A DNA stretch of 64,000 bases from Bacteriovorax sp037444575 (lineage in GTDB: Bacteria; Bdellovibrionota; Bacteriovoracia; Bacteriovoracales; Bacteriovoracaceae), in assembly GCA_037444575.1 (NCBI GenBank), contig JBBIME010000017.1, forward strand, positions 1 to 64,000. Direction: 5' to 3'. Position numbers and translations under genes: made by a program. The notes under the pieces are model-generated. The model did not search any database. It had not been told where the DNA came from and worked only from the letters and a program-made list of their open reading frames with translations. The number at the start of each line of letters is the position of its first letter. Positions within the stretch are counted from its first letter, which is position 1. Positions 37,664 through 46,944 of the stretch are shown in pieces.

Positions 37664-40552
37664 ATGAAAAGAAAATTAACTTTCATTTTATGTCTTGGTT
37701 TTTTATTTTCATCTTTTGGGATGAATTTAGCTCATGCTGACGTTGAACAAAGAAGAACAGAACTTTTAAAAGTTTTGGATGAAGAGTTACGGGAAGTGAC
37801 GAGACTCAATAAGCAGATTGGAGCACAAAGACCAGATCTCATGCTTCGCATGGCCCAAATCTTATTGGAGAAAGGGCGTTTATTAAAAGATTTAGAGAAC
37901 CAAAAATATTTGGAAATTCCAGCAGCAGAGCGCGACAAGGCCAATAAAGATGAAGTTTTCAAGGAATCACGCCGCTATTTTGAGCAGGCTCAAAAGACAG
38001 TCCTTGTTCTTTTGAAAAAATTCCCACGCTTTGACGATAGAGCAGATGCTTATTACATTCTTGCGTACAATGCTAAAGAGGTAAAACAAGAAGAGGAGTC
38101 AAAAAAGTATTTTCAAAAAGCATTAGATGAGTCACGCAGTGGCTCAGTTGTTGCTGATAAGTCTAGAATTGCTCTTGCTGAAATCTACTTCAATAAAGGT
38201 TCCTTTGATAAGTCGATGTCCCTTTATGAAGCAGCTTTAAAAACAAAACGTGACAAATGGTGGACCAAAGATGCCTTTAACCTAGCTTGGAGTTATTTCA
38301 AGATGGGGAAATACGATAAGGCCATCAATACTATGAGTGAGTCTTATGAGCTTTCTAAAAACAGTAAGTTTATTGATATGTCTAAGAGTATTGAACGCGA
38401 CCTAGCATTCTTTTACACAGAGGCCGGAAGATCAGATGAGGCCATTGCTTTCTATAAAAAGAATGGAAAAAGTGTCTCAGAGGTCATGTTAAAAGTAGGG
38501 CGCTACTTAAAGACGCAAGGAAAATTTGCAGCAGCAGAAAAAACTTTAAGTGACGGTCTTCAATACAAACAAAATGAAAAAGAAGAAGTTGAATTCAATA
38601 CGGAACTCTTAAGTCTCTATGAGAAATTTGGTCGCGATCAAAAACATCTTGAAGCTTGTCGCGTTCTAGCTAGTCAATTCTCTAAAGGGAATTTAAGTCC
38701 AGATCAGGTGGAAATTTTAAAATTCAATGTTCAAAAAATGTCTGCTCTTATTCAACAACAATTAGTTGCAAAAACATATGAGCATCAAGGGGATATTCGC
38801 GATAAAAAAGCAGAAGCCGCCAATGAATATTTTATGATGAATGCACTCGTGGAACCTGCTAAATCTCAAGAAAGTTATTTCCACGCGGGTGAAACCTATT
38901 TTGCGATAGGGAAATTCGATAAAGCGGTTCCTCTTTATGCCGAGGCGATAAAGCGCTCACAAAAAAATGGCGACAAAAAAACTGAAGGTCTAGCAAGTAA
39001 TGCGTTGATGGTTTCCCTTGGAAAAGGTGTGAAAAAATCAACAGCTGATGAATATCTTATTCCTGCTTATGAAAGCTTTCTTTCTGCAAATCCCAAGGGC
39101 GATAAATCTAGCGTTGTTTATCAACGTCTTTTTTCTGCTCAAATGGAAAAAAAGAATATTCCAGCAGCAGAAAAAGTTCTTACTAATTATAAGAATGCTT
39201 TTCCAGCTGAAAATGAGACTCAAGAAAAAATGCTCGCTCAAATTATGGACCACTATAAAGATGCTGGAGACAAAGCCGCTCTTGCTGGTTGGGTGAAAAG
39301 AATTGAGGCCAATGAATTTAAAGTAAGCCCTGACTACGCTAAAAAAGTTAAAACTCTTGTTCTTGGAATGCAATTTGAAAAAGTTGAACAGGCAAGCGTA
39401 AAAGGAGACAAGAAAGGGGCCCTTAGAGGGTACCTTCAAATTTATAAATCTCCAGAAAGTGATCCTGAAGCGAAGAAAACGGCTGCCTACAACATTGCAG
39501 TTCTTTTCTATGAAACAGGAGACTACAAACAAATGGCAGCGTGGGCCGATAAATCTTCTAGTCTTATGAGCGCAACGGATTTAATTAAGTTTGAAAAAGA
39601 TTATATTCTTTTCTCAACTGATCTTTTTCAACGTCGCCAATTTGATGAATCGGCAAGCCTCAGCGAGAAGATTTTTGATAAACTTTGTACAAGTGATTCA
39701 AAAAATAAGCGCGTCTTCTTTAAGAATGCGAATGTTATTTACTTGGCCAATAAACAGTTTGATAAGAGTAAAACTCTTCTTGGAAAAGCTCCTAAATGTG
39801 GGCTTGGAAATGACGTTGTCCTTCCTGGATACCTCGATCATTTAAATGAGCTGGCAGCTGCAAGCAAGTGGAGTTCTTTTAACGATGTCATTAAGATGTT
39901 AGAAGTTTCAAAACAAATGTGGCCACTTCTTATTTATCCATCTTCACTTTTAGCTAACGAATTAGAAAGCATCGGACGCTCTGATGATGCTGCAAAAATT
40001 AGAAGTAAGATGATGACTTACTATGAGACTTCAAAAAAGCAAAAAATGGAAATTCCGCTCGAAGCATTGGATGCAATCTCGCTTCTTCGTCTATCTTCAC
40101 TAGAAGAGCAACTGAAAAAATTAAGTGCCACTAAGTTGGCCTTTCCTGAAGCTGAGTATAACAAAACTTTAAAAAGTAAATTTGCTATCCTTGATCGAAT
40201 CACAACTGATGCTGTTTCTATTGCAGAAATGGGATCTGGAATTGGAATCGTCAGGGCCTATCGTTACCTTGTTACGGGACACGAATCCCTCCGCAATGAG
40301 ATTATGAATTTCTCGCCAGAAGGAAAATCGCCTGAGTACGTAAGTTCATTTAAAAAGAGTATGGAGAAATTGGTTCAGCCTCTTGAAAAACAAGCGTTGG
40401 ATTTTAGACAGACAGCAATTAAAAAAATTGAAAAAGAAAATATTTTATCCTCAGATAATGCCTGGTTCTTGGTTAAAAATGAATTTTCATTTATTCCAGA
40501 AACCTACAGCGAAAATGGCACGGCTTTGATGGATAAGGCAGGTGGAAAATGA
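37664..40552 (+). CDS. Large exported TPR protein, third gene of Glt-like operon (GltD/AgmU-like)
   Basis: A 962-residue protein with signal peptide ending NLAHA. Most of it is tandem TPR-like helix pairs: clear units are FPRFDDRADAYYILAYNAKE (about 119-138), KDAFNLAWSYFKMGKYDKAI (204-223), and QESYFHAGETYFAIGKFDKAV (403-423). Periplasmic TPR scaffolds of this size occur as GltD (AgmU) in the Myxococcus gliding machine. The gene begins 3 bases after its neighbour and overlaps the next by four, pointing to stoichiometric production. Function is inferred from context. Confidence 0.82.
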   Translation: MKRKLTFILCLGFLFSSFGMNLAHADVEQRRTELLKVLDEELREVTRLNKQIGAQRPDLMLRMAQILLEKGRLLKDLENQKYLEIPAAERDKANKDEVFKESRRYFEQAQKTVLVLLKKFPRFDDRADAYYILAYNAKEVKQEEESKKYFQKALDESRSGSVVADKSRIALAEIYFNKGSFDKSMSLYEAALKTKRDKWWTKDAFNLAWSYFKMGKYDKAINTMSESYELSKNSKFIDMSKSIERDLAFFYTEAGRSDEAIAFYKKNGKSVSEVMLKVGRYLKTQGKFAAAEKTLSDGLQYKQNEKEEVEFNTELLSLYEKFGRDQKHLEACRVLASQFSKGNLSPDQVEILKFNVQKMSALIQQQLVAKTYEHQGDIRDKKAEAANEYFMMNALVEPAKSQESYFHAGETYFAIGKFDKAVPLYAEAIKRSQKNGDKKTEGLASNALMVSLGKGVKKSTADEYLIPAYESFLSANPKGDKSSVVYQRLFSAQMEKKNIPAAEKVLTNYKNAFPAENETQEKMLAQIMDHYKDAGDKAALAGWVKRIEANEFKVSPDYAKKVKTLVLGMQFEKVEQASVKGDKKGALRGYLQIYKSPESDPEAKKTAAYNIAVLFYETGDYKQMAAWADKSSSLMSATDLIKFEKDYILFSTDLFQRRQFDESASLSEKIFDKLCTSDSKNKRVFFKNANVIYLANKQFDKSKTLLGKAPKCGLGNDVVLPGYLDHLNELAAASKWSSFNDVIKMLEVSKQMWPLLIYPSSLLANELESIGRSDDAAKIRSKMMTYYETSKKQKMEIPLEALDAISLLRLSSLEEQLKKLSATKLAFPEAEYNKTLKSKFAILDRITTDAVSIAEMGSGIGIVRAYRYLVTGHESLRNEIMNFSPEGKSPEYVSSFKKSMEKLVQPLEKQALDFRQTAIKKIEKENILSSDNAWFLVKNEFSFIPETYSENGTALMDKAGGK

Positions 40553-41469
40553 AAAAATTATTACCATTACTACTTCTTCTTTCGGCCTGTGCAAGCAATT
40601 CTACTTATAGAAAAACGGCCGCAGATGAAAAAGTTAAACCTGAAGAAGATTATAGTTGGGTTGATCAGTTAAATTTTGACAAAAAAACTGAAGCTAAATA
40701 CCAAGCGGATAAAGACGAATTCAATCTTTCTTCAGAAGAAGCTAGTCATGCATTAGTTAAGGAATCACTCTCTAATATTTCTCCAGCTCGCTTGGAAGAA
40801 ACATTGAGTAAGACTGATGATGCTTTAACAAAAATAAATATCAAATGTTATCAAAGCAAATTTGATGAAGCTTTGAAGATGGCGGATGATATTTATGGGC
40901 AATACAAAAACAATACGAGTTATTGGAACCAATTAGGAACTTGTTATTACCTAAAGGACGATTATTCGAAGGCGATTCTTTTTTATAACAAATCACGAGA
41001 TCTTGATAACAAGTTTGTTCCACCTGTTAATAATCTAGGTGTTGTTTATGTAAAACAAGGCAAGTTTCAAAAGGCACTCGCTGCATTTAAAAAGGCTTCT
41101 GAGATGAGTTCTTTTAGCGTGACTCCAACATATAATTTGGCAGAACTTTACTTGCGCTTTGGAACAGTTGGAAAGGCCTTACCTATATTTCAAGGACTAG
41201 CTAAAAAGAGTCCTCAAGACGTAGAAGTTAATTCGGCCCTTGCTTCGGCGAATTTGCTTAAAGGTGATTATGAAGCGGCAATATCAATTTATGGATCTTT
41301 CGATAAAGCAACTTTAGCGAAACCACATATCGGTTTAAATTATGCCGTTGCTTTGAAATTATCCAATCGACCAAAAGATGCACAAACCGTTTTAGGAAAT
41401 GTATCTGCTGTGACAAGTGCTGATATGAAAGAATATGCTCAACGAGTAGATAAATTTATCAGGAATTAA
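40549..41469 (+). CDS. TPR lipoprotein, fourth gene of Glt-like operon (GltE/AglT-like)
   Basis: A 306-residue lipoprotein: the signal ends LLLLLSAC, with Cys14 as the lipidation site, then SNS. The mature part holds several TPR units, among them YWNQLGTCYYLKDDYSKAILFYNKSRDLD (about 125-152) and PPVNNLGVVYVKQGKFQKALAAFKKA (about 157-182). Its start overlaps the previous stop as ATGA. A TPR lipoprotein directly after a giant TPR protein is the arrangement of aglT after agmU in Myxococcus; relationship by sequence is not proved here. Confidence 0.85.
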   Translation: MKKLLPLLLLLSACASNSTYRKTAADEKVKPEEDYSWVDQLNFDKKTEAKYQADKDEFNLSSEEASHALVKESLSNISPARLEETLSKTDDALTKINIKCYQSKFDEALKMADDIYGQYKNNTSYWNQLGTCYYLKDDYSKAILFYNKSRDLDNKFVPPVNNLGVVYVKQGKFQKALAAFKKASEMSSFSVTPTYNLAELYLRFGTVGKALPIFQGLAKKSPQDVEVNSALASANLLKGDYEAAISIYGSFDKATLAKPHIGLNYAVALKLSNRPKDAQTVLGNVSAVTSADMKEYAQRVDKFIRN

Positions 41470-41471
41470 TT

Positions 41472-41741
41472 ATGAAAAAGTTTTTAGTATTCTCAATGAT
41501 CTTTTCCACTCTTTGTGCCTTTGCCCAAGATAAAGAGGCAACAGTTGGAGGAAAAAAAGTTATTTATACATACAAGCAATTTGAAAAATTTGATTTTGCT
41601 GATCTAAATATTGAAGGGGATACTGGAGCTCCTAGTGATATTTCAATTTCTCCTATTCATGAGAAAGGTTTCACAAATCGTCTTCCATATCGCCGATCAT
41701 TCACGGTAGAGATAAAAAAAGGAATAGAAAGAGTTCGTTAA
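41472..41741 (+). CDS. Small exported protein, last gene of Glt-like operon
   Basis: An 89-residue protein with signal peptide (KKFLVFSMIFSTLCAFA, cleavage before QDKEA). The mature 70 residues contain YKQFEKFDFADLNIEGD and end in a basic stretch (RRSFTVEIKKGIERVR). Small proteins with a comparable FEDxxIEGE-like core are, to my recollection, found next to TPR gliding genes; I could not verify this. It lies 2 bases after the TPR lipoprotein gene. Confidence 0.7.
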   Translation: MKKFLVFSMIFSTLCAFAQDKEATVGGKKVIYTYKQFEKFDFADLNIEGDTGAPSDISISPIHEKGFTNRLPYRRSFTVEIKKGIERVR

Positions 41742-41841
41742 TGACACTCTTTTAAGGCAGTTTTTTTAGAGAGTTGTATGGCCGTCGCCTTGTCTTTTTC
41801 AATGCTTAACTGCTATTTAGCTGTATTTATCATTTAAGGCC

Positions 41842-41847
41842 TATAAT
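41842..41847 (+). promoter_or_regulatory. Candidate -10 box before a small membrane protein gene
   Basis: A perfect TATAAT lies 28 bases before the GTG at 41875. No good -35 is seen at 16-18 bases upstream (closest TAGCTG), so strength or sigma dependence is unclear. Confidence 0.35.
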
Positions 41848-41874
41848 GGCCCATGAGTTCATTATTAAAAGTTA

Positions 41875-42318
41875 GTGAAAGAGTTTCCTCATGTGCGCAA
41901 TTTAACGAAATTAAAATTCGTCTTGCTCGTCTCTTTTTGTGTTCTTTTGCTTTTTCAATTTTTGATAGGGTTTAGAGACTTCGAGGATTATCTTATCGTC
42001 TTTATTTTTATTCTTTTTTTGAATGATCTTTATTACAAAATGGTTCGACCGAAGACTTTGATTTATCACGAAGAAAGAGTCATGCGTTTGATAATGTCCG
42101 CCGTGTTTTTGATTCTCTTTATGCTACCGTTTGCTTTTGATACTTTTAACGTTTCAAATGTTACTCGCTTAGCGATTTATAAATTGAGTTTTGTTTTATG
42201 GGCACAGATATTTTTGCTCGATTCATTTCTTCACTACAAGCAAACGCATTCCAAACAATGGTTGGTATTTACTAACACTGCAGTCTTAATGATTATTATC
42301 GGAGCTTTTGTTAGTTAA
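41875..42318 (+). CDS. Small integral membrane protein of unknown function
   Basis: Up to 147 residues with four hydrophobic segments (about 13-32, 38-52, 68-88 and 124-145). No family recognised. The start is GTG 41875, with a second GTG at 41893 that has a better-placed AGAG upstream. A TATAAT box stands 28 bases before the first. Its stop overlaps the stop of gmhA on the other strand by 4 bases. Confidence 0.65.
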   Translation: MKEFPHVRNLTKLKFVLLVSFCVLLLFQFLIGFRDFEDYLIVFIFILFLNDLYYKMVRPKTLIYHEERVMRLIMSAVFLILFMLPFAFDTFNVSNVTRLAIYKLSFVLWAQIFLLDSFLHYKQTHSKQWLVFTNTAVLMIIIGAFVS

Positions 42319-42890
42319 TAATTTTCAGGAAAAAGTTTTCGCTCAATTCCTTCAATGAAGATATGGATGCATTTAATATGCACTTCTTGAATGCGATCGC
42401 TGACAGATGAATCGACAATCAGACTTACATCGACCATGTCTTTTAATTTGCCGCCGCCTTTTCCCAGAAGACCAACAACTTTCATTCCTTTCTTCTTAGC
42501 AGCTTCAACTGCCAAGATAACATTTTTTGAATTGCCTGAAGTTGAGATAGCAAGAAGGACATCACCTTTATTTCCCCAAGCTTCTACATAGCGAGAGAAA
42601 ACAAAATCGTAGCCGTAGTCGTTTGAAACACATGTGAGGTGAGAAGCATCGTTGATGGCCATCGCAGGAAGTGGAGAGCGCTCTTTTCTAAAACGCCCTG
42701 TGAGTTCTTCTGCAAAGTGCATGGCATCGCACATTGAACCGCCATTTCCACAGCTGAATACTCTGCCGTTGTTCTTATAAGATTCGACCATCATGTTGAT
42801 GGCCGAGTCTATATTTTCAATATTAGTTTGTTTGCTGATAAAAGCATCCAGAACTTTCCCTGCTTCGGCGAGTGATTCAGCAATGTACAT
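42315..42890 (-). CDS. gmhA: Phosphoheptose isomerase (sedoheptulose 7-phosphate isomerase)
   Basis: Converts sedoheptulose 7-phosphate to D-glycero-D-manno-heptose 7-phosphate, the first step of lipopolysaccharide inner-core heptose synthesis. The SIS domain is evident: VFSCGNGGSMCDAMHFAEEL and LLAISTSGNSKNVI. Zinc ligands aligned with E. coli GmhA are present as His58, Glu62, Gln168 and His176. The 191-residue length is right. Its presence implies a heptose-containing LPS. The gene lies 2 bases after trxA. Confidence 0.94.
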   Translation of the reverse strand: MYIAESLAEAGKVLDAFISKQTNIENIDSAINMMVESYKNNGRVFSCGNGGSMCDAMHFAEELTGRFRKERSPLPAMAINDASHLTCVSNDYGYDFVFSRYVEAWGNKGDVLLAISTSGNSKNVILAVEAAKKKGMKVVGLLGKGGGKLKDMVDVSLIVDSSVSDRIQEVHIKCIHIFIEGIERKLFPENY

Positions 42891-42892
42891 TT

Positions 42893-43216
42893 TTACGCCA
42901 TCTCTTCGAGTGATTTTTTGATTTCGTCTTTTCCTTGAACACCAACCAACGTTTTAGAAGCTTGGCCATTTTTAAAGAAAATCATAGTTGGAATACCACG
43001 AATCCCATATCGTTGAGCTAATTCTGGATTGTCATCAACGTTAACTTTTACGATTTCTGCTTTTTCACCAAGTTCTTTAGCAACTTCATCAAGTATTGGT
43101 CCTAGAACGCGACATGGTCCACACCATTCTGCCCAAAAATCTACTAGTACTGGCTTGCTTGCCTTTAAAACATCATTTTCAAAATGCGCTACATCTGTTT
43201 TGTTCACTGATCCCAT
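42893..43216 (-). CDS. trxA: Thioredoxin
   Basis: Cytoplasmic disulfide reductase with active site WCGPC in VLVDFWAEWCGPCR, and the cis-proline loop GIRGIPTMIFFKNG. I place the start at the ATG 43216, giving 107 residues, because AAGGAG lies 8 bases upstream and the length equals that of E. coli thioredoxin; an upstream ATG at 43255 would add 13 unlikely residues. It is cotranscribed with gmhA. Confidence 0.96.
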   Translation of the reverse strand: MGSVNKTDVAHFENDVLKASKPVLVDFWAEWCGPCRVLGPILDEVAKELGEKAEIVKVNVDDNPELAQRYGIRGIPTMIFFKNGQASKTLVGVQGKDEIKKSLEEMA

Positions 43217-43324
43217 TATGGACTCCTTACTAAATGTTGAGTTCATTCTACCCAAGTCGGATAGTCGTGAAAACTTAAAAATTTTGTGCTTTGCTTTTCC
43301 CTAGGCTATCACTAAGATTAATTT

Positions 43325-43825
43325 ATGGACAGAAAGTATCTCTTGGAAAAGGCCATTCGTGTCGCAAAGTTAACTCGCCTCATTGCAAAGGCAATAGATC
43401 TTTTTATCGTCCTGTGTTTTTCAATCTTATTTTACCCTGTTGGTTTAATTCTAGGCATTATCTACATTGCTCTCGCAGATGGGATGAATAACGGTCAATC
43501 TCCCGGAAAAAAATTTATGGGTTTTGCGGTGAAATCGCTCGAAGATGGGTCACCATGTTCGTATAAGCAATCCGCTATTCGCAACCTGCCTTTTATCCTT
43601 CCACTTTTTTTAGCAATTGTTCCTTTTTGGGGTTGGATTCTTGGTGGAATTCTTGGTGTCGCGTTAGTTGGACTTGAACTTTATCTTCTCTACAATCTTG
43701 ATTCAGGACATCGCTTAGGAGATGTCATGGCCGATACTTCTGTTATGGCCAACGATGATAATTTTGTGGGTGTCAAAAACAGAAAAGCTAGTTGGTTTGC
43801 AACTAAAACAACTACCACAATCTAG
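43325..43825 (+). CDS. RDD family membrane protein
   Basis: A 166-residue inner-membrane protein with the RDD domain: TRLIAKAIDLFIV at the first membrane helix (conserved Arg and Asp), the loop NNGQSPGKKFMGFAV, and HRLGDVMADTSV after the last helix. Three to four hydrophobic segments are present. The family's role is not well defined (some members act in cation transport). It is divergent from trxA and lies 56 bases before polA. Confidence 0.82.
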   Translation: MDRKYLLEKAIRVAKLTRLIAKAIDLFIVLCFSILFYPVGLILGIIYIALADGMNNGQSPGKKFMGFAVKSLEDGSPCSYKQSAIRNLPFILPLFLAIVPFWGWILGGILGVALVGLELYLLYNLDSGHRLGDVMADTSVMANDDNFVGVKNRKASWFATKTTTTI

Positions 43826-43881
43826 ATTTCTTTGTTATTTTTAGCCGGTCTAAAATTAGGGAAATTCCCAAGGAAAAATTC

Positions 43882-46542
43882 ATGTCAAAAAAACGTTTGA
43901 TTATTGTCGACGTCTCAAATTTTATATTTAGAGCTTACTTTGCGATTCAAAGACCGATGACTTCACCGACAGGCGTTCCAACGAAGGCCGTCTATGGCGT
44001 CCAGAGCATGATGTTAAAAATGCTTGCTGAACATAAGCCAACACATATTTTTTTAGCTCGCGATACAAAAGGTGGCTCATTTAGAAACAGATTATATCCT
44101 GAGTACAAAGCAAATCGCTCAGATCCTCCTGAAGACCTCATTCCTCAGTTTCCATTAATTGATAAGCTTATAAAGCTGATGAATCTTCCAACTTTTTCAC
44201 ACGATGATTTTGAGGCCGATGACATTATTGGAAGTGCATGTGTGCAGTGGAAAGATCAGTTTGATGAAATCTATATCGCTTCTGGTGATAAGGATCTCAT
44301 GCAGTTTGTAGGCGGCAATATCAAGATGCTCGATACGATGAAGGACAAGCTTTATGGCCCTTCTGACGTTGAAGAAAAAATGGGTGTTAAGCCTGAACAA
44401 ATTGTCGATTACCTAACTATTGTTGGAGATAGTTCAGATAATATTCCAGGGATGAAAGGGATTGGAGCTGTTGGCGCAGCTAAGCTATTAAAAGAGTATG
44501 GCACATTTGAAAACATTATTGATCATCGATCTGAATTGAAAGGTAAAAAAGTTATTGAAGCTTTCACTGATCATTTAGAGATAGGGTTGCTTTCAAAAAA
44601 GTTAGTTACAATTGCTACTGATGTCGAGCTGGGACATACACCAGAAGAGACTGCGATTCATTTTTATCCCACAGATGAACTCATCGAATTTATGAAAGAG
44701 TTGGGATTTACCAGTTCAATAGCTAAGTATAAAGAAATGCGCTTTCAGTATCATCTTTCTAAAGAGTCAGATAAGCGCATGGAAAAAATTGAAGAAGGGC
44801 CAATCGAAAGTACTCTTTTTAAAGCACCAATTGCTTCTGACGTTACATTAGTTGATGTTAATGAGAATAATCTTGATGAAATAATGAAGGACGTTTTGGA
44901 ATCTAAAATTCTCGGGCTTCATCTTCTTTATGACAGTGATGATATTTATGCTCGTCAAATAAGCCGCATTTATTTTACTGCCAATGGAGAGACTGTTTAT
45001 TCAGCTGACCGAAATTTTGCTTCTGATATTGCAAAAAAGATCTGGGCCAATTCAGATATCGAAGTTGTTGGAGAAAATTTAAAACGAGATTGCGTGCACG
45101 CACTTATTAATAAATTTGAATTTAACTCTAAACTTTTCGATACATCGCTTGCACATTTTAATATCAATACAAACACCCGCCATGAGTTAGACGTTCTCGT
45201 TCAAGAGTACTTGCATAAAGAATTGAGTGCTGATGAACATGTCGCCAATGCCGAAAGAACTCAAGCCCTTTTTCATTTAGAATCAATTTTCAAAAAACGT
45301 TTAGAGGAATTAAAAGTTTTTGAATTATACAATTCAATTGATTTAAAGATCATTCGAGTTCTTGCAAAGATGGAGAGTGTTGGGATTTCATTAAATTCAA
45401 ATTTCTTGCGCGAGTTTGAAGTTGAGCTTGATCAAGAAATTAAAAAAATAGAGCATAAAATTTTTAAAGCTGCCGATACTGAAATCAATCTTAATTCGCC
45501 TAAGCAGGTAGGGACTCTATTATTTGAAAAACTGCAGTTGCCGGTGATTAAAAAAACTAAAACAGGTTATTCAACAGACGCGGATGTTTTAGAAGAACTT
45601 GATGGTATGAATTTAAGTCCAATTCCTGGACTTCTGCTTACTCATCGCGAGTACGGAAAAATCCTCTCCACCTATGTAAAAGCATTGCCTGAACTAGTTA
45701 ATCCAGTCTCTAAAAGAATTCACACAAATTACAATTTAACTGTTGCTCAAACAGGAAGACTTTCTTCAACGAATCCAAATTTACAGAATATCCCAGTGAG
45801 AAGCCCGATGGGGGAAAAAGTCCGCAAGGCCTTCATCGCTAAACCTGGAAAAATTCTTCTTTCTGCCGATTATTCGCAGGTGGAATTAAGACTTCTTGCT
45901 CATTTTTCAGAAGATCCAACGATGCTCAAATCTTTTCAAGATAACTTAGATATCCATGCGCAGACAGCCTCTGAAGTGCTAGATATTCCACTTTCACAAG
46001 TGACGAGTTCTCAAAGATCTATGGCAAAAACGGTAAACTTTGGATTGATGTATGGGCAATCTTCTTTTGGACTTGCTTCAACATTAAAAATTTCCAGATC
46101 GGATGCTAAAGCTTATATCGATAAATACTTTGCACACTTTAATTCGATTAAAACTTTTTTAGATACGCTAAAAGATAAAGCAGAGCAGACAGGCTACGCT
46201 GAAACTCTGCATGGTAGAAAAAGATTTTTACCTGAAATTCATTCTCAAAACAGAACCATTAAGGCCCAAGCAGAACGCATGGCCATTAATAGCCCGATTC
46301 AAGGAACTGCTGCAGATATTATCAAGATAGCGATGATTCATATTGACGCAGAAATGGAACAAAAGCATCTCAAGTCAAAGATGCTTCTTCAGGTTCATGA
46401 TGAACTCATCTTTGAAGTTGAAGAAGAGGAAATCGAGCTGATGAAGGACATCGTCAGAAGAGGTATGGAGACCGTTGTCGACCTAAGAGTGCCTCTCAAA
46501 GTGGATATGGGACTCGGTGTCAATTGGTATGATCTTAAATAG
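43882..46542 (+). CDS. polA: DNA polymerase I (proofreading site degenerate)
   Basis: Fills gaps and removes RNA primers. At 886 residues it has the N-terminal 5' nuclease domain (IIVDVSNFIFRAYFAI, FEADDIIGS, GDKDLMQFV, SDNIPGMKGIG), then an exonuclease-like domain, then the polymerase. Polymerase motifs are intact: SADYSQVELRLLAHF (Asp663), RSMAKTVNFGLMYG, and LLQVHDELIFEV (Asp840, Glu841). In the 3'-5' exonuclease region, motif I (E. coli FDTET) is replaced by LHLLYDSDD and motif III lacks its Asp, though NLKRD is kept in motif II. It probably cannot proofread, as in Thermus and Bacillus enzymes. Confidence 0.97.
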   Translation: MSKKRLIIVDVSNFIFRAYFAIQRPMTSPTGVPTKAVYGVQSMMLKMLAEHKPTHIFLARDTKGGSFRNRLYPEYKANRSDPPEDLIPQFPLIDKLIKLMNLPTFSHDDFEADDIIGSACVQWKDQFDEIYIASGDKDLMQFVGGNIKMLDTMKDKLYGPSDVEEKMGVKPEQIVDYLTIVGDSSDNIPGMKGIGAVGAAKLLKEYGTFENIIDHRSELKGKKVIEAFTDHLEIGLLSKKLVTIATDVELGHTPEETAIHFYPTDELIEFMKELGFTSSIAKYKEMRFQYHLSKESDKRMEKIEEGPIESTLFKAPIASDVTLVDVNENNLDEIMKDVLESKILGLHLLYDSDDIYARQISRIYFTANGETVYSADRNFASDIAKKIWANSDIEVVGENLKRDCVHALINKFEFNSKLFDTSLAHFNINTNTRHELDVLVQEYLHKELSADEHVANAERTQALFHLESIFKKRLEELKVFELYNSIDLKIIRVLAKMESVGISLNSNFLREFEVELDQEIKKIEHKIFKAADTEINLNSPKQVGTLLFEKLQLPVIKKTKTGYSTDADVLEELDGMNLSPIPGLLLTHREYGKILSTYVKALPELVNPVSKRIHTNYNLTVAQTGRLSSTNPNLQNIPVRSPMGEKVRKAFIAKPGKILLSADYSQVELRLLAHFSEDPTMLKSFQDNLDIHAQTASEVLDIPLSQVTSSQRSMAKTVNFGLMYGQSSFGLASTLKISRSDAKAYIDKYFAHFNSIKTFLDTLKDKAEQTGYAETLHGRKRFLPEIHSQNRTIKAQAERMAINSPIQGTAADIIKIAMIHIDAEMEQKHLKSKMLLQVHDELIFEVEEEEIELMKDIVRRGMETVVDLRVPLKVDMGLGVNWYDLK

Positions 46543-46563
46543 CGCTTTTTTTCAGACTCCACC

Positions 46564-46593
46564 CTTGACACTCATTCAAATGCTATCACATTG
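46564..46593 (+). promoter_or_regulatory. Candidate groESL promoter region
   Basis: CTTGACA (46564-46570) gives a perfect -35 core. The downstream element is unclear: TCACATTG after 16 bases partly matches the heat-shock sigma-32 -10 (CCCCATNT), and TATCAC is too close for sigma-70. A short inverted repeat ATTGT/ACAAT (46590-46604) follows. No CIRCE operator is present. Confidence 0.35.
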
Positions 46594-46622
46594 TTGTAGA
46601 CAATTTTATAAGGGAGGACCTA

Positions 46623-46910
46623 ATGCAATTAAGACCATTACAAGATCGCGTTGTTGTGCAACGTCTAGAAGAAGAAACTAAAACTGCTGGCGGAATCATC
46701 ATCCCAGACACTCACACTGAAAAACCTTCTCAAGGAAAAATCCTTGCAGTAGGAACTGGCTACAGACTAACTGATGGATCAGTAAGAAATCTCGACGTTA
46801 AAGTTGGTGATGTTGTTCTTTTCGGAAAATATTCAGGAACAGAAGTAAAAGTTGAAGGTAAGCCAGTTCTTATCATGAAAGAAGATGAGATCCTTGGTGT
46901 ATTACAGTAA
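46623..46910 (+). CDS. groES: Co-chaperonin GroES
   Basis: The lid of the GroEL folding chamber. At 95 residues it starts MQLRPLQDRVVVQRLEEE and has the mobile loop ETKTAGGIIIPDTHTEKPSQ and the roof segment. It ends VLIMKEDEILGVLQ, all characteristic. A strong GGGAGGACC ribosome binding site precedes the ATG. It is followed after 34 bases by groEL. Confidence 0.98.
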   Translation: MQLRPLQDRVVVQRLEEETKTAGGIIIPDTHTEKPSQGKILAVGTGYRLTDGSVRNLDVKVGDVVLFGKYSGTEVKVEGKPVLIMKEDEILGVLQ

Positions 46911-46944
46911 TTAATTTTAAATAAATTTATAGTGGGAGATAAAA

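Noticed and set aside
39038..39532. Antisense reading frame of 164 residues in the large TPR gene
   Set aside because: Opposite strand of a clearly coding TPR protein; composition is the Lys-to-Phe shadow of AT-rich coding sequence.
41842..41847. Full sigma-70 promoter at the small membrane protein gene
   Set aside because: The -10 is perfect but no acceptable -35 exists at 16-18 bases; kept only as a candidate -10 box.
46543..46622. CIRCE operator (HrcA site) before groES
   Set aside because: No TTAGCACTC-N9-GAGTGCTAA-like repeat is present; only a short ATTGT/ACAAT repeat is seen.
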